Counted from the stretch's first letter, positions 27,698 to 36,203 are shown. The stretch is 39,486 nucleotides of DNA from Stutzerimonas stutzeri (GCF_000935215.1 NZ_JXXD01000046.1:1-39486); one strand, 5' to 3'. Program-made: numbers and translations. The notes: generated from the sequence alone by a model not told the origin.

Positions 27698-28069
27698 ATG
27701 TCCGAATCAGATCAGCGGTTGTGCCTATACGGAATCAAAGCCTGCGACACGATGAAAAAGGCCCGTACCTGGCTCGACGAACACGGACTGGACTACGACT
27801 TCCACGACTACAAGAGCGTCGGCATCGACCGCGCCCACCTGGAAGCCTGGTGCAATGAACACGGCTGGCAGACCGTTCTCAACCGTGCAGGCACCACCTT
27901 CCGCAAGCTGGAAGACGCTGCAAAGGCCGATCTTGACCAGGCCCGGGCCATCGAGCTGATGTTGGCCCAACCGTCGATGATCAAACGCCCTGTACTCGAC
28001 TTGCGCGGTAAGACCCTGATTGGCTTCAAGCCCGATCTTTACGCTGCCGAAGTGGCAGCGCCGAACTGA
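27698..28069 (+). CDS. Spx/ArsC-like (YffB-type) protein
   Basis: This 123-residue ArsC-superfamily protein belongs to the YffB/Spx branch. The segment LYGIKACDTMKKARTWL has a single cysteine (Cys16), and KRPVLDLRGKTLIGFKP carries the family arginine region. Cys-Asp-Thr in place of Cys-Ser-Lys at the active site argues against true arsenate reductase activity; E. coli YffB has glutathione-linked thiol reductase properties. A GGAGAG site precedes ATG 27698. The gene lies 42 bases before dapD, an order I recall in P. aeruginosa. Confidence 0.88.
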   Translation: MSESDQRLCLYGIKACDTMKKARTWLDEHGLDYDFHDYKSVGIDRAHLEAWCNEHGWQTVLNRAGTTFRKLEDAAKADLDQARAIELMLAQPSMIKRPVLDLRGKTLIGFKPDLYAAEVAAPN

Positions 28070-28111
28070 TAGCCGCCCAACAGACGGCGCGGCCGACAAA
28101 AAGGAAATTCT

Positions 28112-29146
28112 ATGTCCGCAACCCTATTTAGCCTCGCCTTTGGCGTTGGCACCCAGAACCGCCAAGGCGACTGGCTGGAAGTCTTCTACGCACAACCGCT
28201 GCTGCAACCTGCCGGCGAGCTGGTAGCTGCCGTCGCCCCGCTGCTCGGCTATGCCGGCGGCAATCAGGCAATCAGCATCACCACTACCCAGGCTGCACAG
28301 CTGGCCGATGCCCTGAAGCCGCTCGACGCTACCCAGTACGCGCTGCTGACCCGCCTGGCCGAAAGCCAGCGCCCACTGGTCGCCACTCTGCTCGCCGAAG
28401 ACGCGCCGCTTACCTCGACCCCCGAGGCCTACCTCAAGCTGCACCTGCTTTCGCACCGGCTGGCCAAGCCGCATGGTCTGAACCTGACCGGCATCTTCCC
28501 GCTGCTGCCCAACGTTGCCTGGACCAACCAGGGCGCGGTGGACCTGAGCGAACTGGCCGAGCGCCAGCTGGAAGCACGCCTGAAGGGCGATCTGCTGGAA
28601 GTCTTCTCGGTGGACAAGTTCCCGAAGATGACCGATTACGTGGTCCCTGCCGGCGTGCGTATCGCCGACAGCGCGCGCATTCGCCTCGGTGCCTATGTGG
28701 GTGAAGGCACAACCGTGATGCACGAAGGCTTCATCAACTTCAACGCCGGTACCGCCGGCCCGGGCATGATCGAAGGCCGCGTCTCCGCTGGCGTGTTCGT
28801 CGGCAAGGGTTCGGACCTCGGCGGCGGCTGCTCGACCATGGGCACCCTGTCCGGTGGCGGCAACATTGTCATCTCCGTCGGCGAAGGCTGCCTGATCGGC
28901 GCGAATGCCGGCATCGGCATCCCGCTGGGCGACCGCAACACCGTGGAGTCGGGCCTGTACATCACCGCCGGCACCAAGGTCAGCCTGCTCGACGACGGCG
29001 ATAAACTGGTCAAAGTGGTCAAGGCGCGCGAGCTGGCCGGTCAGAGCGACCTGCTGTTCCGTCGCAACTCGCAGACCGGCGCTGTGGAGTGCAAGACCCA
29101 CAAGTCGGCCATCGAGCTGAACGAGGCGCTGCACGCGCATAACTGA
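28112..29146 (+). CDS. dapD: DapD, tetrahydrodipicolinate N-succinyltransferase
   Basis: This 344-residue enzyme succinylates tetrahydrodipicolinate in the succinylase branch of lysine and diaminopimelate synthesis. It belongs to the longer DapD type found in Pseudomonas and actinobacteria. An N-terminal domain is followed by a left-handed beta-helix of hexapeptide repeats, visible as IRLGAYVGEGTTVMHEGF through VGKGSDLGGGCSTMG and IGANAGIGIPLGDR. AAGGAA stands before ATG 28112. DapC downstream in the pathway is encoded 1.5 kb upstream. The gene is followed by csdA. Confidence 0.97.
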   Translation: MSATLFSLAFGVGTQNRQGDWLEVFYAQPLLQPAGELVAAVAPLLGYAGGNQAISITTTQAAQLADALKPLDATQYALLTRLAESQRPLVATLLAEDAPLTSTPEAYLKLHLLSHRLAKPHGLNLTGIFPLLPNVAWTNQGAVDLSELAERQLEARLKGDLLEVFSVDKFPKMTDYVVPAGVRIADSARIRLGAYVGEGTTVMHEGFINFNAGTAGPGMIEGRVSAGVFVGKGSDLGGGCSTMGTLSGGGNIVISVGEGCLIGANAGIGIPLGDRNTVESGLYITAGTKVSLLDDGDKLVKVVKARELAGQSDLLFRRNSQTGAVECKTHKSAIELNEALHAHN

Positions 29147-29220
29147 GCAGGAGCAGCGGCAAGCTGCGAGCCATGAGCGCCTGCCTTGCCGCATCCCCTG
29201 CAGCTGGAGGTTTGCCGCTT

Positions 29221-30426
29221 ATGGCCCTGTTTTCTCCCTGGCGCGCCGACTTCCCTGCTCTGGCGATACTCGAAGCGCAAGGCCAGACCTATCTCGACAG
29301 CGCCGCCACGGCACAGAAGCCGCAGGCACTGATCGATGCTCTCAGCGGCTACTACACCTGCGGCGCCGCCAATGTGCACCGCGCCCAGCACCAGCCCGCC
29401 GAACGCGCGACTCGCGCTTACGAAGACTCCCGCATCAAGGTGGCGAAATGGCTGAACGCGGCTTCGCCCACTGAAATCCTCTTCACCCGCGGCGCGACGG
29501 AAGCGCTGAATCTGCTCGCCTATGGACTGGAACATCTGATCGGAGCCGGTGACGAGATCGTCATCAGCGCCCTCGAACATCACGCCAACCTGCTGCCCTG
29601 GCAACAGCTGGCCAAACGGCGCAACGCCAGACTGCAGGTGCTACCGATCGATACCGCCGGGCGCATCGACCTGGCCGCAGCTGCCGCGCTGGTCGGGCCG
29701 CGTACCCGACTGCTGGCGGTGAGTCAGCTGTCCAACGTGCTGGGTGGCTGGCAACCGCTGGACGACCTGCTGCACCTGGCCAAGACCCAAGGTGCGCTGA
29801 CCATCGTCGACGGCGCGCAGGGCGTGGTGCACGGCCGTCACGACATGACCACGCTGGGTTGCGATTTCTACGTGCTCTCCAGCCATAAGCTCTACGGGCC
29901 GGATGGCGTCGGCGTACTGTACGGCCGCGGCGAATCGCTGCTGCAGCTGCGTCACTGGCAGTTCGGCGGCGAGATGGTGCGCATCGCCGATTATCAACAC
30001 GCCGAGTTCCATGCGGCGCCCCTGGGCTTCGAGGCCGGCACGCCGCCGATCTCCGGCGTCATCGGTCTCGGCGCCACGCTGAACTATCTGGCTGGACTCG
30101 ACGTTGCCGCGGTCGAGCGTCACGAGCGGGCATTGCACGACCAGCTGCTCGCCGGGCTTGCCGCACGCAACGGCGTTCGCCTGCTCGGCTCGCCGCAGGT
30201 TGCGCTGGCCAGCTTCGTTGTCGAAGGCGTGCATCATTCCGACCTGGGGCATCTGCTCACCGAACAGGGCATCGCGGTACGCAGCGGCAATCACTGCGCC
30301 ATGCCGCTGATGAAACACCTTGGTCTGGATGGCGCGACACGCGTCTCGCTCGGGCTGTACAACGACAGTGCCGACCTCGAGCGCTTCTTTAGCGCCCTCG
30401 ATCAGGCCCTGGAGTTACTGCGATGA
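29221..30426 (+). CDS. csdA: CsdA, cysteine desulfurase (SufS/CsdA type)
   Basis: This 401-residue PLP enzyme removes sulfur from cysteine as a persulfide for iron-sulfur clusters or other thio-cofactors. PLP lysine is Lys223 in SSHKLYGPDGVG. The catalytic cysteine is Cys359 in RSGNHCAMPLMK, the type II arrangement. ATG 29221 is chosen over an upstream in-frame ATG at 29173 because GGAGG precedes it and the family N-terminus fits. The stop overlaps csdE by four bases (ATGA), so the pair is co-translated. The persulfide is passed to CsdE. Confidence 0.94.
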   Translation: MALFSPWRADFPALAILEAQGQTYLDSAATAQKPQALIDALSGYYTCGAANVHRAQHQPAERATRAYEDSRIKVAKWLNAASPTEILFTRGATEALNLLAYGLEHLIGAGDEIVISALEHHANLLPWQQLAKRRNARLQVLPIDTAGRIDLAAAAALVGPRTRLLAVSQLSNVLGGWQPLDDLLHLAKTQGALTIVDGAQGVVHGRHDMTTLGCDFYVLSSHKLYGPDGVGVLYGRGESLLQLRHWQFGGEMVRIADYQHAEFHAAPLGFEAGTPPISGVIGLGATLNYLAGLDVAAVERHERALHDQLLAGLAARNGVRLLGSPQVALASFVVEGVHHSDLGHLLTEQGIAVRSGNHCAMPLMKHLGLDGATRVSLGLYNDSADLERFFSALDQALELLR

Positions 30427-30830
30427 GCGACTTGCCGCAAGCCGCTGGCGAAGCGCTGGAGGCATTCAGCCAGGCGCCCGGCTGGGAGCAGCGCGCACGT
30501 TTGCTGATGCAATGGGGTGAGCGGCTGGCACCGTTGGATGAAGATGAACGCAGCGAAACGAATCAGGTATCGGGCTGCGAAAGTCGCGTGTGGCTGGTCG
30601 GCGAACGACAGGACGGCTGCTGGCATTTTCGCGCCGCCAGTGATGCCCGGCTCATCCGCGGCCTGCTGGCGGTACTGCTGGCAAGAGTCAACGGCCTGGA
30701 AGCTGCCTATCTGGCCGAAGTGGACATGGCCGACTGGTTCGCCCGTCTTGGCCTTTCGCGGCAATTGTCGCCTTCGCGCAGCAATGGCATGAATGCCGTG
30801 CTGCAGCGAATGTGTGAGCTGACCGGCTGA
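30423..30830 (+). CDS. csdE: CsdE, sulfur acceptor (SufE family)
   Basis: This 135-residue SufE-family protein accepts the persulfide sulfur from CsdA. The acceptor cysteine is Cys52 in VSGCESRVWLV, in the loop expected from E. coli CsdE and SufE. The C-terminal part has the conserved helix VDMADWFARLGL and the ending SPSRSNGMNAVLQRM. It overlaps csdA by four bases. No sufBCD genes are in the window, so the pair is of the stand-alone Csd type. Confidence 0.94.
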   Translation: MSDLPQAAGEALEAFSQAPGWEQRARLLMQWGERLAPLDEDERSETNQVSGCESRVWLVGERQDGCWHFRAASDARLIRGLLAVLLARVNGLEAAYLAEVDMADWFARLGLSRQLSPSRSNGMNAVLQRMCELTG

Positions 30831-30845
30831 CCCGGCCAGGGCGAA

Positions 30846-31967
30846 TCAGCGCTTGCGCAGGATCACGCTGCCGATCGAGTAGCCCGCACCGAACGAGCTG
30901 AGCACACCGAGGCTGCCGCTGGGCAGGTCGTCCTGGTGCTTGTGGAAGGCGATCACCGAGCCGGCCGAACTGGTATTGGCGTAGGTATCGAGGATCACCG
31001 GCGCCTCTTTCTCGGTGGCGTCGCGGCCCAGCAGGCGGCGCACGATCAGGTGGTTCATGTTCAGGTTGGCCTGATGCAGCCAGAAACGCTTCACCGATTC
31101 CACAACGATGTCGTTCTCAGCCAGGTGCTCACCGATCAGCTCCGCCACCATCGGGCAGACTTCCTTGAACACCTTGCGACCTTCCTGGATGAACAGCTTG
31201 TCCGGATCGTTCATGTGTTCTTCGGCAGCACGGTTGAGAAAGCCGAAGTTGTTGCGGATGTTGTTGGAAAACTCGGTCACCAGCTTGGTACTGATGACGT
31301 CCCACTGCTGCGCCGAGGTCGCCAGATCTTCGCGCTCGATGATTACCGCGGTGCAGGCGTCGCCGAAGATGAAATGGCTGTCGCGGTCGCGGAAGTTCAT
31401 ATGCCCGGTACAGATCTCGGGGTTGACCATCAGGATCGCGCGCGCCTGGCCCAGCTTGATGCTGTTGACCGCGTTCTGGATGCCGAACGTGGCCGACGAG
31501 CACGCCACGTTCATGTCGAAGCCGAAACCCTTGATCCCCAGTGCCGCCTGCACTTCGATGGCGACTGCCGGATAGGCGCGCTGCAGGTTGGAGCAGGCAA
31601 CGATCACGCCGTCGATGTCCGCAGCGGTCTTGCCGGCGCGGGCCAGCGCTTCTTCGGCTGCCTTGACCGACATCTCGCAGAGAATCGACCACTCGTCATT
31701 GCTGCGCTCGGGAATGCGCGGAACCATGCGCTCGGGATCGAGGATGCCGGCCTTGTCGGTAACGTAGCGGCTCTTGATGCCGGAAGCCTTTTCGATGAAG
31801 GCGGAGCTGGACTCGGGCAGCGGCTGGATCTCGCCGGCCTCGATGGCAGCGGCATTCTCGCTGTTGAAGCGATGAACGTAGGTGTTGAAGGACTCCACTA
31901 GCTCATCGTTGGAAATGCTGTTGGCAGGGGTATAAAGGCCGGTACCGCTGATGACGACGTTATACAC
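30846..31967 (-). CDS. FabH-like beta-ketoacyl-ACP synthase III
   Basis: This 373-residue thiolase-fold protein has the Cys-His-Asn triad of KAS III: Cys156 (NVACSSATFG), His298 (WLHQANLNMNH) and Asn331 (YANTSSAGS). P. aeruginosa has a similar FabH-like enzyme, PA3286, reported to route beta-oxidation octanoyl-CoA into fatty acid synthesis; this is probably its counterpart. It is longer than FabH (about 317 residues), with extra residues at 30-60. Translation starts at GTG 31967, five bases after GAGGAA; the open frame further upstream is not used. It is separated from tsdA by 253 bases with a terminator and a dyad. Confidence 0.88.
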   Translation of the reverse strand: MYNVVISGTGLYTPANSISNDELVESFNTYVHRFNSENAAAIEAGEIQPLPESSSAFIEKASGIKSRYVTDKAGILDPERMVPRIPERSNDEWSILCEMSVKAAEEALARAGKTAADIDGVIVACSNLQRAYPAVAIEVQAALGIKGFGFDMNVACSSATFGIQNAVNSIKLGQARAILMVNPEICTGHMNFRDRDSHFIFGDACTAVIIEREDLATSAQQWDVISTKLVTEFSNNIRNNFGFLNRAAEEHMNDPDKLFIQEGRKVFKEVCPMVAELIGEHLAENDIVVESVKRFWLHQANLNMNHLIVRRLLGRDATEKEAPVILDTYANTSSAGSVIAFHKHQDDLPSGSLGVLSSFGAGYSIGSVILRKR

Positions 31968-32133
31968 GGTCGTTCCTCTCGAATGGCTTGGATCGTTTTC
32001 TGACGTTGGGACGGCAGCAACAGGACTCGGCCAGTCACGATCATTCCAGCGCCTCTTATGGCGGCTATTGTGCATGAAAATCTGAAAGAATCCGTAACAT
32101 TGCGCTTATAACGGGTAGGTAATTAAGTCTTTT

Positions 32134-32151
32134 GTCACATCCGAATGTGAC
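32134..32151. promoter_or_regulatory. Perfect dyad GTCACAT-N4-ATGTGAC upstream of the FabH-like gene
   Basis: Seven bases are repeated exactly in inverted orientation around CCGA, 167 bases before the GTG start and just past the tsdA terminator. This suits a dimeric repressor or activator. The arm order is opposite to a Crp/Vfr site (TGTGA-N6-TCACA), and it does not match the PsrA consensus. The regulator is unknown. Confidence 0.4.
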
Positions 32152-32161
32152 CGCTCAGTCC

Positions 32162-32195
32162 GAAAATGAAGAGAGCGCCGAATGGCGCCCTCTTC
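32162..32195 (-). terminator. Intrinsic terminator behind tsdA
   Basis: On the minus strand GAAGAGGGCGCC pairs with GGCGCTCTCTTC (12 pairs, one G-T) around an ATTC loop and is followed by ATTTTC. It starts 25 bases after the tsdA stop. Confidence 0.8.
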
Positions 32196-32220
32196 TGTCC
32201 TCAATGATGTACTTAAGTCC

Positions 32221-33141
32221 CTATTTGATGCCCTGTCCAAGTACGACGCCATCCACCTCCTGTCCATAGAGATTCACGCCGTCGTTGGCGTGGTAGCGAA
32301 CTCGCGTCTTTTCTACCGAGCCTTCGACCAGACGCGGGTCCTGCGGCCGCTCATGGCTGTTCATGTATGCGGCCACGTGCCAAGCATCCTCGTCGCTGAG
32401 CGAACCACCCTTGCCCAGCGGCATGCTCTCCTTGATGAAGGCCGCGGCGGTGTTGATCCGGTGCATGCCGGCACCCCAGTTGAACGAGTCCTTACCCCAT
32501 AACGGTGGGAACACATACGCGCCACCCGCCTGCTGGCCCTGGCCGTTGTCGCTGTGACAGACCGCGCACTGCTCGGCATAGATCTGCTTGCCCTTGGCAA
32601 TATCGAAACCACCTTTGGGCTGTGGGACTTCAGGATAGGCCCGCCCCGGCAGCTCCTGGCCTGTCGGAGCACCAGTGGAAAGCCAGTAGGAATAGGCCGT
32701 CAGGGCATTGATCACATGGCTATCGGCTGCCGGCGGCTTGCCGTTCATGCTGAACTGGAAACAGCCCTGTATCCGCTCGGCGTAGCTGTTGACCTTGTCA
32801 TTCTTCTTCCGGTAAGCCGGATACATCGGATACGCGCCCCACAGCGGCGCTGAGTTGGCCTTGCGCCCCTGATCAAGATGGCAGTTGGTGCAATTCATGC
32901 CGTTGCCGACGTATTCGGCGGCGTACTTCTGAGTGTCGACGAAGATCGCCCGGCCGTGCTGCACCAGCTCGCCATAGGCGTTGGCCGGCAGATCCTTTTC
33001 CTGCGGTGGCTGGAAGAAGTTCTCACCTGCGTCCTTGGCAGCTTTCTGTGTCAGCTGGGACTGGTCGTCCATCTTGATCTCGGCCGCCAGCGACGCACCG
33101 CTGACCGCCATGGCCAGCATCGTTAACCAGTAGGTTCTCAT
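32221..33141 (-). CDS. tsdA: TsdA, dihaem thiosulfate dehydrogenase/tetrathionate reductase
   Basis: This 306-residue periplasmic cytochrome couples two thiosulfates to tetrathionate. A signal peptide (cleavage near residue 20, after SLAA) is followed by haem site CTNCH (Cys84, Cys87, His88). Cys127 in RIQGCFQFSMNG matches the unusual cysteine ligand of the active-site haem in TsdA. The second haem site is CAVCH (Cys192-His196), with Met240 in ESMPLGKG as probable axial ligand. TsdA and TsdB are known from P. stutzeri. The start overlaps the tsdB stop by four bases (ATGA), so they are co-translated. The direction of catalysis cannot be told. Confidence 0.9.
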   Translation of the reverse strand: MRTYWLTMLAMAVSGASLAAEIKMDDQSQLTQKAAKDAGENFFQPPQEKDLPANAYGELVQHGRAIFVDTQKYAAEYVGNGMNCTNCHLDQGRKANSAPLWGAYPMYPAYRKKNDKVNSYAERIQGCFQFSMNGKPPAADSHVINALTAYSYWLSTGAPTGQELPGRAYPEVPQPKGGFDIAKGKQIYAEQCAVCHSDNGQGQQAGGAYVFPPLWGKDSFNWGAGMHRINTAAAFIKESMPLGKGGSLSDEDAWHVAAYMNSHERPQDPRLVEGSVEKTRVRYHANDGVNLYGQEVDGVVLGQGIK

Positions 33142-33788
33142 TGGCTGCCCCCCTTGTGCTCCAGGCCGGCAAAGTACTCGGCGACGGCCTGCACTTCGTC
33201 GTCGGTCATCGCGCGGGCGATATGACCCATCAGATCGTTCGGATCGTTCTTGCGCGTACCCTGACGCCAGGCATTGAGCTGCGCGCTGAGGTATTGCATC
33301 GACTGCCCGGCCAGCGGCGGGAAGCTCTCACCGACCCCAATGCCAGCGGGGCCATGGCAGGCCACGCACTCGGGAATGTTGCGTTCCCAGGCACCACGAA
33401 GGGCAAGGCGCGGCCCCACACCTTCCGCCTTTTCCGCCCGACCGATACTGGCGAAAACCGGCGCTGGCCTGGCTTCGAGCATGGCCGCCACGGCATCCAT
33501 CTCTTCGTCGCTCAAGGCCGCAGCAATTGGCTGCATGACCGGATTGCTTCTGGCACCGGAGCGGAAGTCCTCGAGCTGCTTGCGCGTGTATCCGGCGGAT
33601 ATCCCGGCGAGGCGTGGAAAGCCGGCCGCCGCCATCCCCATCGCATCGGCACCGTGGCACGTGCCACACGCCATCGCCGCAGGGTTGGCGCCGCCCTGCG
33701 CGTAGATTTTTTGCCCATCGGCAGCCTGTGCCTGCATCGTCAGTAACAACGCAGCCACACCGGCCAGGGGCCAGTGAGTGAGTTTCAT
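33138..33788 (-). CDS. tsdB: TsdB, cytochrome c4-like dihaem electron carrier
   Basis: This 216-residue periplasmic protein has a signal peptide (MKLTHWPLAGVAALLLTMQAQA, cleavage at about residue 22) and two c-type haem sites, CGTCH (Cys41-His45) and CVACH in the second half (ECVACHGPAGIG). Each is followed by a Met-containing loop (NPVMQPIAA, NDLMGHIAR), the cytochrome c4 arrangement. It is the electron acceptor partner of TsdA in P. stutzeri and the first gene of the pair. A general cytochrome c4 is the alternative, but the four-base overlap with tsdA decides. Confidence 0.88.
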   Translation of the reverse strand: MKLTHWPLAGVAALLLTMQAQAADGQKIYAQGGANPAAMACGTCHGADAMGMAAAGFPRLAGISAGYTRKQLEDFRSGARSNPVMQPIAAALSDEEMDAVAAMLEARPAPVFASIGRAEKAEGVGPRLALRGAWERNIPECVACHGPAGIGVGESFPPLAGQSMQYLSAQLNAWRQGTRKNDPNDLMGHIARAMTDDEVQAVAEYFAGLEHKGGSQ

Positions 33789-34045
33789 GAAAGGGCCTCA
33801 TCAGCGGTTGTAGTTATGCTTGCCGCCACCGGCGTGGTCTTCGCCAACGCTCGGGTTCTATCGATGGTGTGCGGCAGCTTGTCGCAGAAGCGACGCTACC
33901 ACATCGCCACGGCGGCCCTCCAGAAACAGAATAAGCTTAGAACTGCTTTGCATATACCAGACACAGCGGCCCGCTGCGCAACCAGCGGTGCACACGAGAC
34001 AACGACCTTGGTTATCCTTGCGTGCTCACTCGCGCAGGAACACAC

Positions 34046-34579
34046 ATGAAAGACCAACTTGCCGCACTGATCAGCCTTATCAGCTCCGGCTGCATGACCG
34101 ACGACGAAATTGGCCGCGTCGCGGCAGAAGCCGCGGAGGCGTACGCCGATCCGCAGGCATTTCTACAGGCCAACCCGGACATCAATTACGACGACAGCTT
34201 TCCCATTCCTCTCGGCGAATGGGTAGTGGTCGGCAGCCTGCCGGAGACGGTCTTGTTCCAGGCTGATGATTATCAGGAGCTGTTCACACAGATCGTCGCG
34301 TCCTTCGGCGACAGCGTGACCTTCGTCCTCAAGCCCAAGCAGCTCGCCAAGACCGAGCCGCTGACAGCGCTGAACCGCATTCAGGTGCAGCTGAGCAGCC
34401 TGTATCCGGAGAAAGGTGGCTACGTGCTGGTGGACTTCAGCGAGCCGCTGGACGATGAGCTGCAGGCGGTGCTGGTCTACACCTGCGATGTGCCACGACT
34501 GATGGAGCTGGCGGTGGAAGTAGGCATCTATGCCGCGCCGGCCCTGGAGGTGTTGCGCGAGCAAACCGAGCAACCGTGA
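34046..34579 (+). CDS. Hypothetical protein (177 residues)
   Basis: The protein begins MKDQLAALISLISSGCMTDDE and shows no signal peptide, no membrane segment and no domain I know. Its composition is acidic and helical at the N-terminus (EIGRVAAEAAEAYADP), with a mixed alpha/beta remainder (GYVLVDFSEPLDDELQAVLVY). AGGAA lies six bases before ATG 34046, so I do not use the upstream in-frame ATG at 34022. It is divergent from tsdB with a 257-base gap and converges with the DUF3820 gene. The homologous region in P. aeruginosa, as I recall, also has an uncharacterised gene near the FabH-like and ankyrin genes. Confidence 0.75.
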   Translation: MKDQLAALISLISSGCMTDDEIGRVAAEAAEAYADPQAFLQANPDINYDDSFPIPLGEWVVVGSLPETVLFQADDYQELFTQIVASFGDSVTFVLKPKQLAKTEPLTALNRIQVQLSSLYPEKGGYVLVDFSEPLDDELQAVLVYTCDVPRLMELAVEVGIYAAPALEVLREQTEQP

Positions 34580-34600
34580 CGGTAGGCACTTCGCCGGCGA

Positions 34601-34828
34601 TCAGCCGCGCGAGGCGTTGCGGCGGCGCAAGGGTTCCAACAGCGCTGAAAGCCCGTTGTGGTCGATCTCGTGCATCAGCTCCAGCAGCTGGCCGAGGCTG
34701 CCAGGCGGAAAGCCGACGCGGGCGAACCAGTTGAGGTAATTACCCGGCAGGTCGGCTATCAACCGGCCCTTGTACTTACCGTAGGGCATCGTCTGGGTCA
34801 CCAGGCGTTCGAGATCTTCAGGCTTCAT
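34601..34828 (-). CDS. DUF3820 family small protein
   Basis: This 75-residue protein has the DUF3820 core: MPYGKYKGRLIADLPGNYLNW at its N-terminal third, followed by RVGFPPGSLGQLL and an EIDHNGL segment. The family is annotated as a putative quorum-sensing-regulated virulence factor, but no activity is established. The start is uncertain: MKPEDLERLV at 34828 matches the family N-terminus, while an ATG at 34840 adds four residues; neither has a strong ribosome site. It converges with the 177-residue gene, 21 bases away. Confidence 0.8.
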   Translation of the reverse strand: MKPEDLERLVTQTMPYGKYKGRLIADLPGNYLNWFARVGFPPGSLGQLLELMHEIDHNGLSALLEPLRRRNASRG

Positions 34829-35068
34829 CGCTTCGGGCATCGGAGTGTCGGGCCGTCGAATACTGCCACAACCGCACCGGCTTCTGACACGCGAGCCTGA
34901 TCCGATGGCGTTCCGATATTCCTTCGGGCTGGCCATCGCTTGGGACTGGGCGCACATACAGAGCGCCTATCCGCAGGATAGAAAGCCTTGGTTGGCGCAT
35001 CGCCAGCCCGATAACCACAATGGCTCTCGATACGGCAGGCGAACTGCTGACAGCCATGGAGAACCGCG

Positions 35069-35593
35069 ATGCAAACGCCCAGACAACTGCCAGAACTGGA
35101 TGACGCCACCCTCGCCTTCGCCGAGCAGGTGTTCGACAGCGCTCGCAACGGCGACAGCTCGCGCCTTGGTGAACTGCTCAGGCAGGGTATGCCAGCCGAT
35201 CTTCGCAATCACGCCGGCGACAGCCTACTGATGCTCGCCAGCTACCACGGCCACCTCGAAGCCAGTCGTGTGCTGCTCGAGCATGGCGCCGATCCGCAGC
35301 TGCGCAATATTCGCGGTCATACGCCGCTGGCGGGCGCAGCCTTCAAGGGCGACCTGAACATGATCGAGTTGCTGCTGGCGCACGGCGCCGATGTCGAGAG
35401 CCCCTGCGAGGACGGCAAAACCGCTCTGATGATGGCAGCCATGTTCAACCGTACCGAAATCATCGAACACCTGATCGCCCGGGGTGCCAACCCGCAAGCC
35501 GTCGACGCCAATGGCGCCACAGCACTGGTCGCCGCAGCCATGATGGGTGCTCAGGACGCCCAGGCGTTGTTGCGAAGCCTGGTCTCCAGCTGA
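35069..35593 (+). CDS. Ankyrin-repeat protein
   Basis: This 174-residue protein consists of ankyrin repeats after a short helical N-terminus. Repeats start near residues 50, 83, 116 and 149, visible as AGDSLLMLASYHGHLEASRVLLEHGAD (first), GHTPLAGAAFKGDLNMIELLLAHGAD (second) and GKTALMMAAMFNRTEIIEHLIARGAN (third). Such repeats bind partner proteins. No signal peptide is seen, so it is probably cytoplasmic, unlike the periplasmic AnkB beside katB. GGAG stands eight bases before ATG 35069. P. aeruginosa has a similar gene (PA3287) next to the FabH-like gene. Confidence 0.9.
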   Translation: MQTPRQLPELDDATLAFAEQVFDSARNGDSSRLGELLRQGMPADLRNHAGDSLLMLASYHGHLEASRVLLEHGADPQLRNIRGHTPLAGAAFKGDLNMIELLLAHGADVESPCEDGKTALMMAAMFNRTEIIEHLIARGANPQAVDANGATALVAAAMMGAQDAQALLRSLVSS

Positions 35594-35660
35594 CGCACCG
35601 ATGTTTCGGCGCATTGCAAATTTTCACCTCGCTTGACCGGACCCTCGCAGCTATCAGCTA

Positions 35661-36131
35661 TCAGCCGCGCCCGATCGACGCAAAAACAGCCTTGCTGTGC
35701 TCAGCCAGCACGGCGGGGGACAGCTCGACTTCCAGCCCGCGACGACCAGCGCTCACGTAGATGCTCGCCTGCGCCTGCGCAGAACTGTCGATAAAGGTAC
35801 GCAGACGCTTCTTCTGCCCCAGCGGACTGATACCACCGACCAGGTAACCGGTGGCCCGCTGGGCTGCCATCGGATCGGCCATCTCCACCTTCTTCACGCC
35901 GGCCGCCTGGGCCAGCGCCTTGAGATCGAGGGTGCCGGCGACGGGCACCACGGCGACCAGCAGCTCGTTCTTCTCGCTACAGGCGAGCAGCGTCTTGAAT
36001 ACCCGCGCGGGCTCCAGCCCAAGCTTTTCCGCCGCCTCCAGTCCATAGGACGCAGACTTGGGATCGTGCTCGTAGCTGTGTACGGAGTGTTCGGCTCGGG
36101 CTTTTTTCAACAGGTCGATGGCAGGTGTCAT
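35661..36131 (-). CDS. ybaK: YbaK, Cys-tRNA(Pro) deacylase
   Basis: This 156-residue protein of the YbaK/ProX editing family hydrolyses Cys-tRNA-Pro, an error product of prolyl-tRNA synthetase. Lys46 in VFKTLLA matches the essential lysine of H. influenzae YbaK, and GYLVGGISPLGQKK carries the conserved glycine loop. No signal peptide is present. It is divergent from glpD with a 72-base gap. ProS in this window has its own INS domain, which clears alanine but not cysteine, so YbaK complements it. Confidence 0.93.
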   Translation of the reverse strand: MTPAIDLLKKARAEHSVHSYEHDPKSASYGLEAAEKLGLEPARVFKTLLACSEKNELLVAVVPVAGTLDLKALAQAAGVKKVEMADPMAAQRATGYLVGGISPLGQKKRLRTFIDSSAQAQASIYVSAGRRGLEVELSPAVLAEHSKAVFASIGRG

Positions 36132-36203
36132 GGCTTTGTAGTGCTAATGATTGATGAATGGCGGTAACGTAACGCAACAGAGAATCGGTAGTTATAAGCG
36201 CCC

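Noticed and set aside
28124-29194. 356-codon open frame opposite dapD
   Set aside because: It is antisense to a complete dapD with all hexapeptide repeats. Its Gln/Val/Gly-rich product matches no family.
34967-34981. Short dyad CTATCC-GCA-GGATAG upstream of the ankyrin gene
   Set aside because: Only six bases per arm, at a distance that gives no clear promoter relation. Expected by chance in a window this long.
35650-35675. AGCTATC direct repeat near the ybaK stop
   Set aside because: Only two copies of seven bases; too short to call an element.
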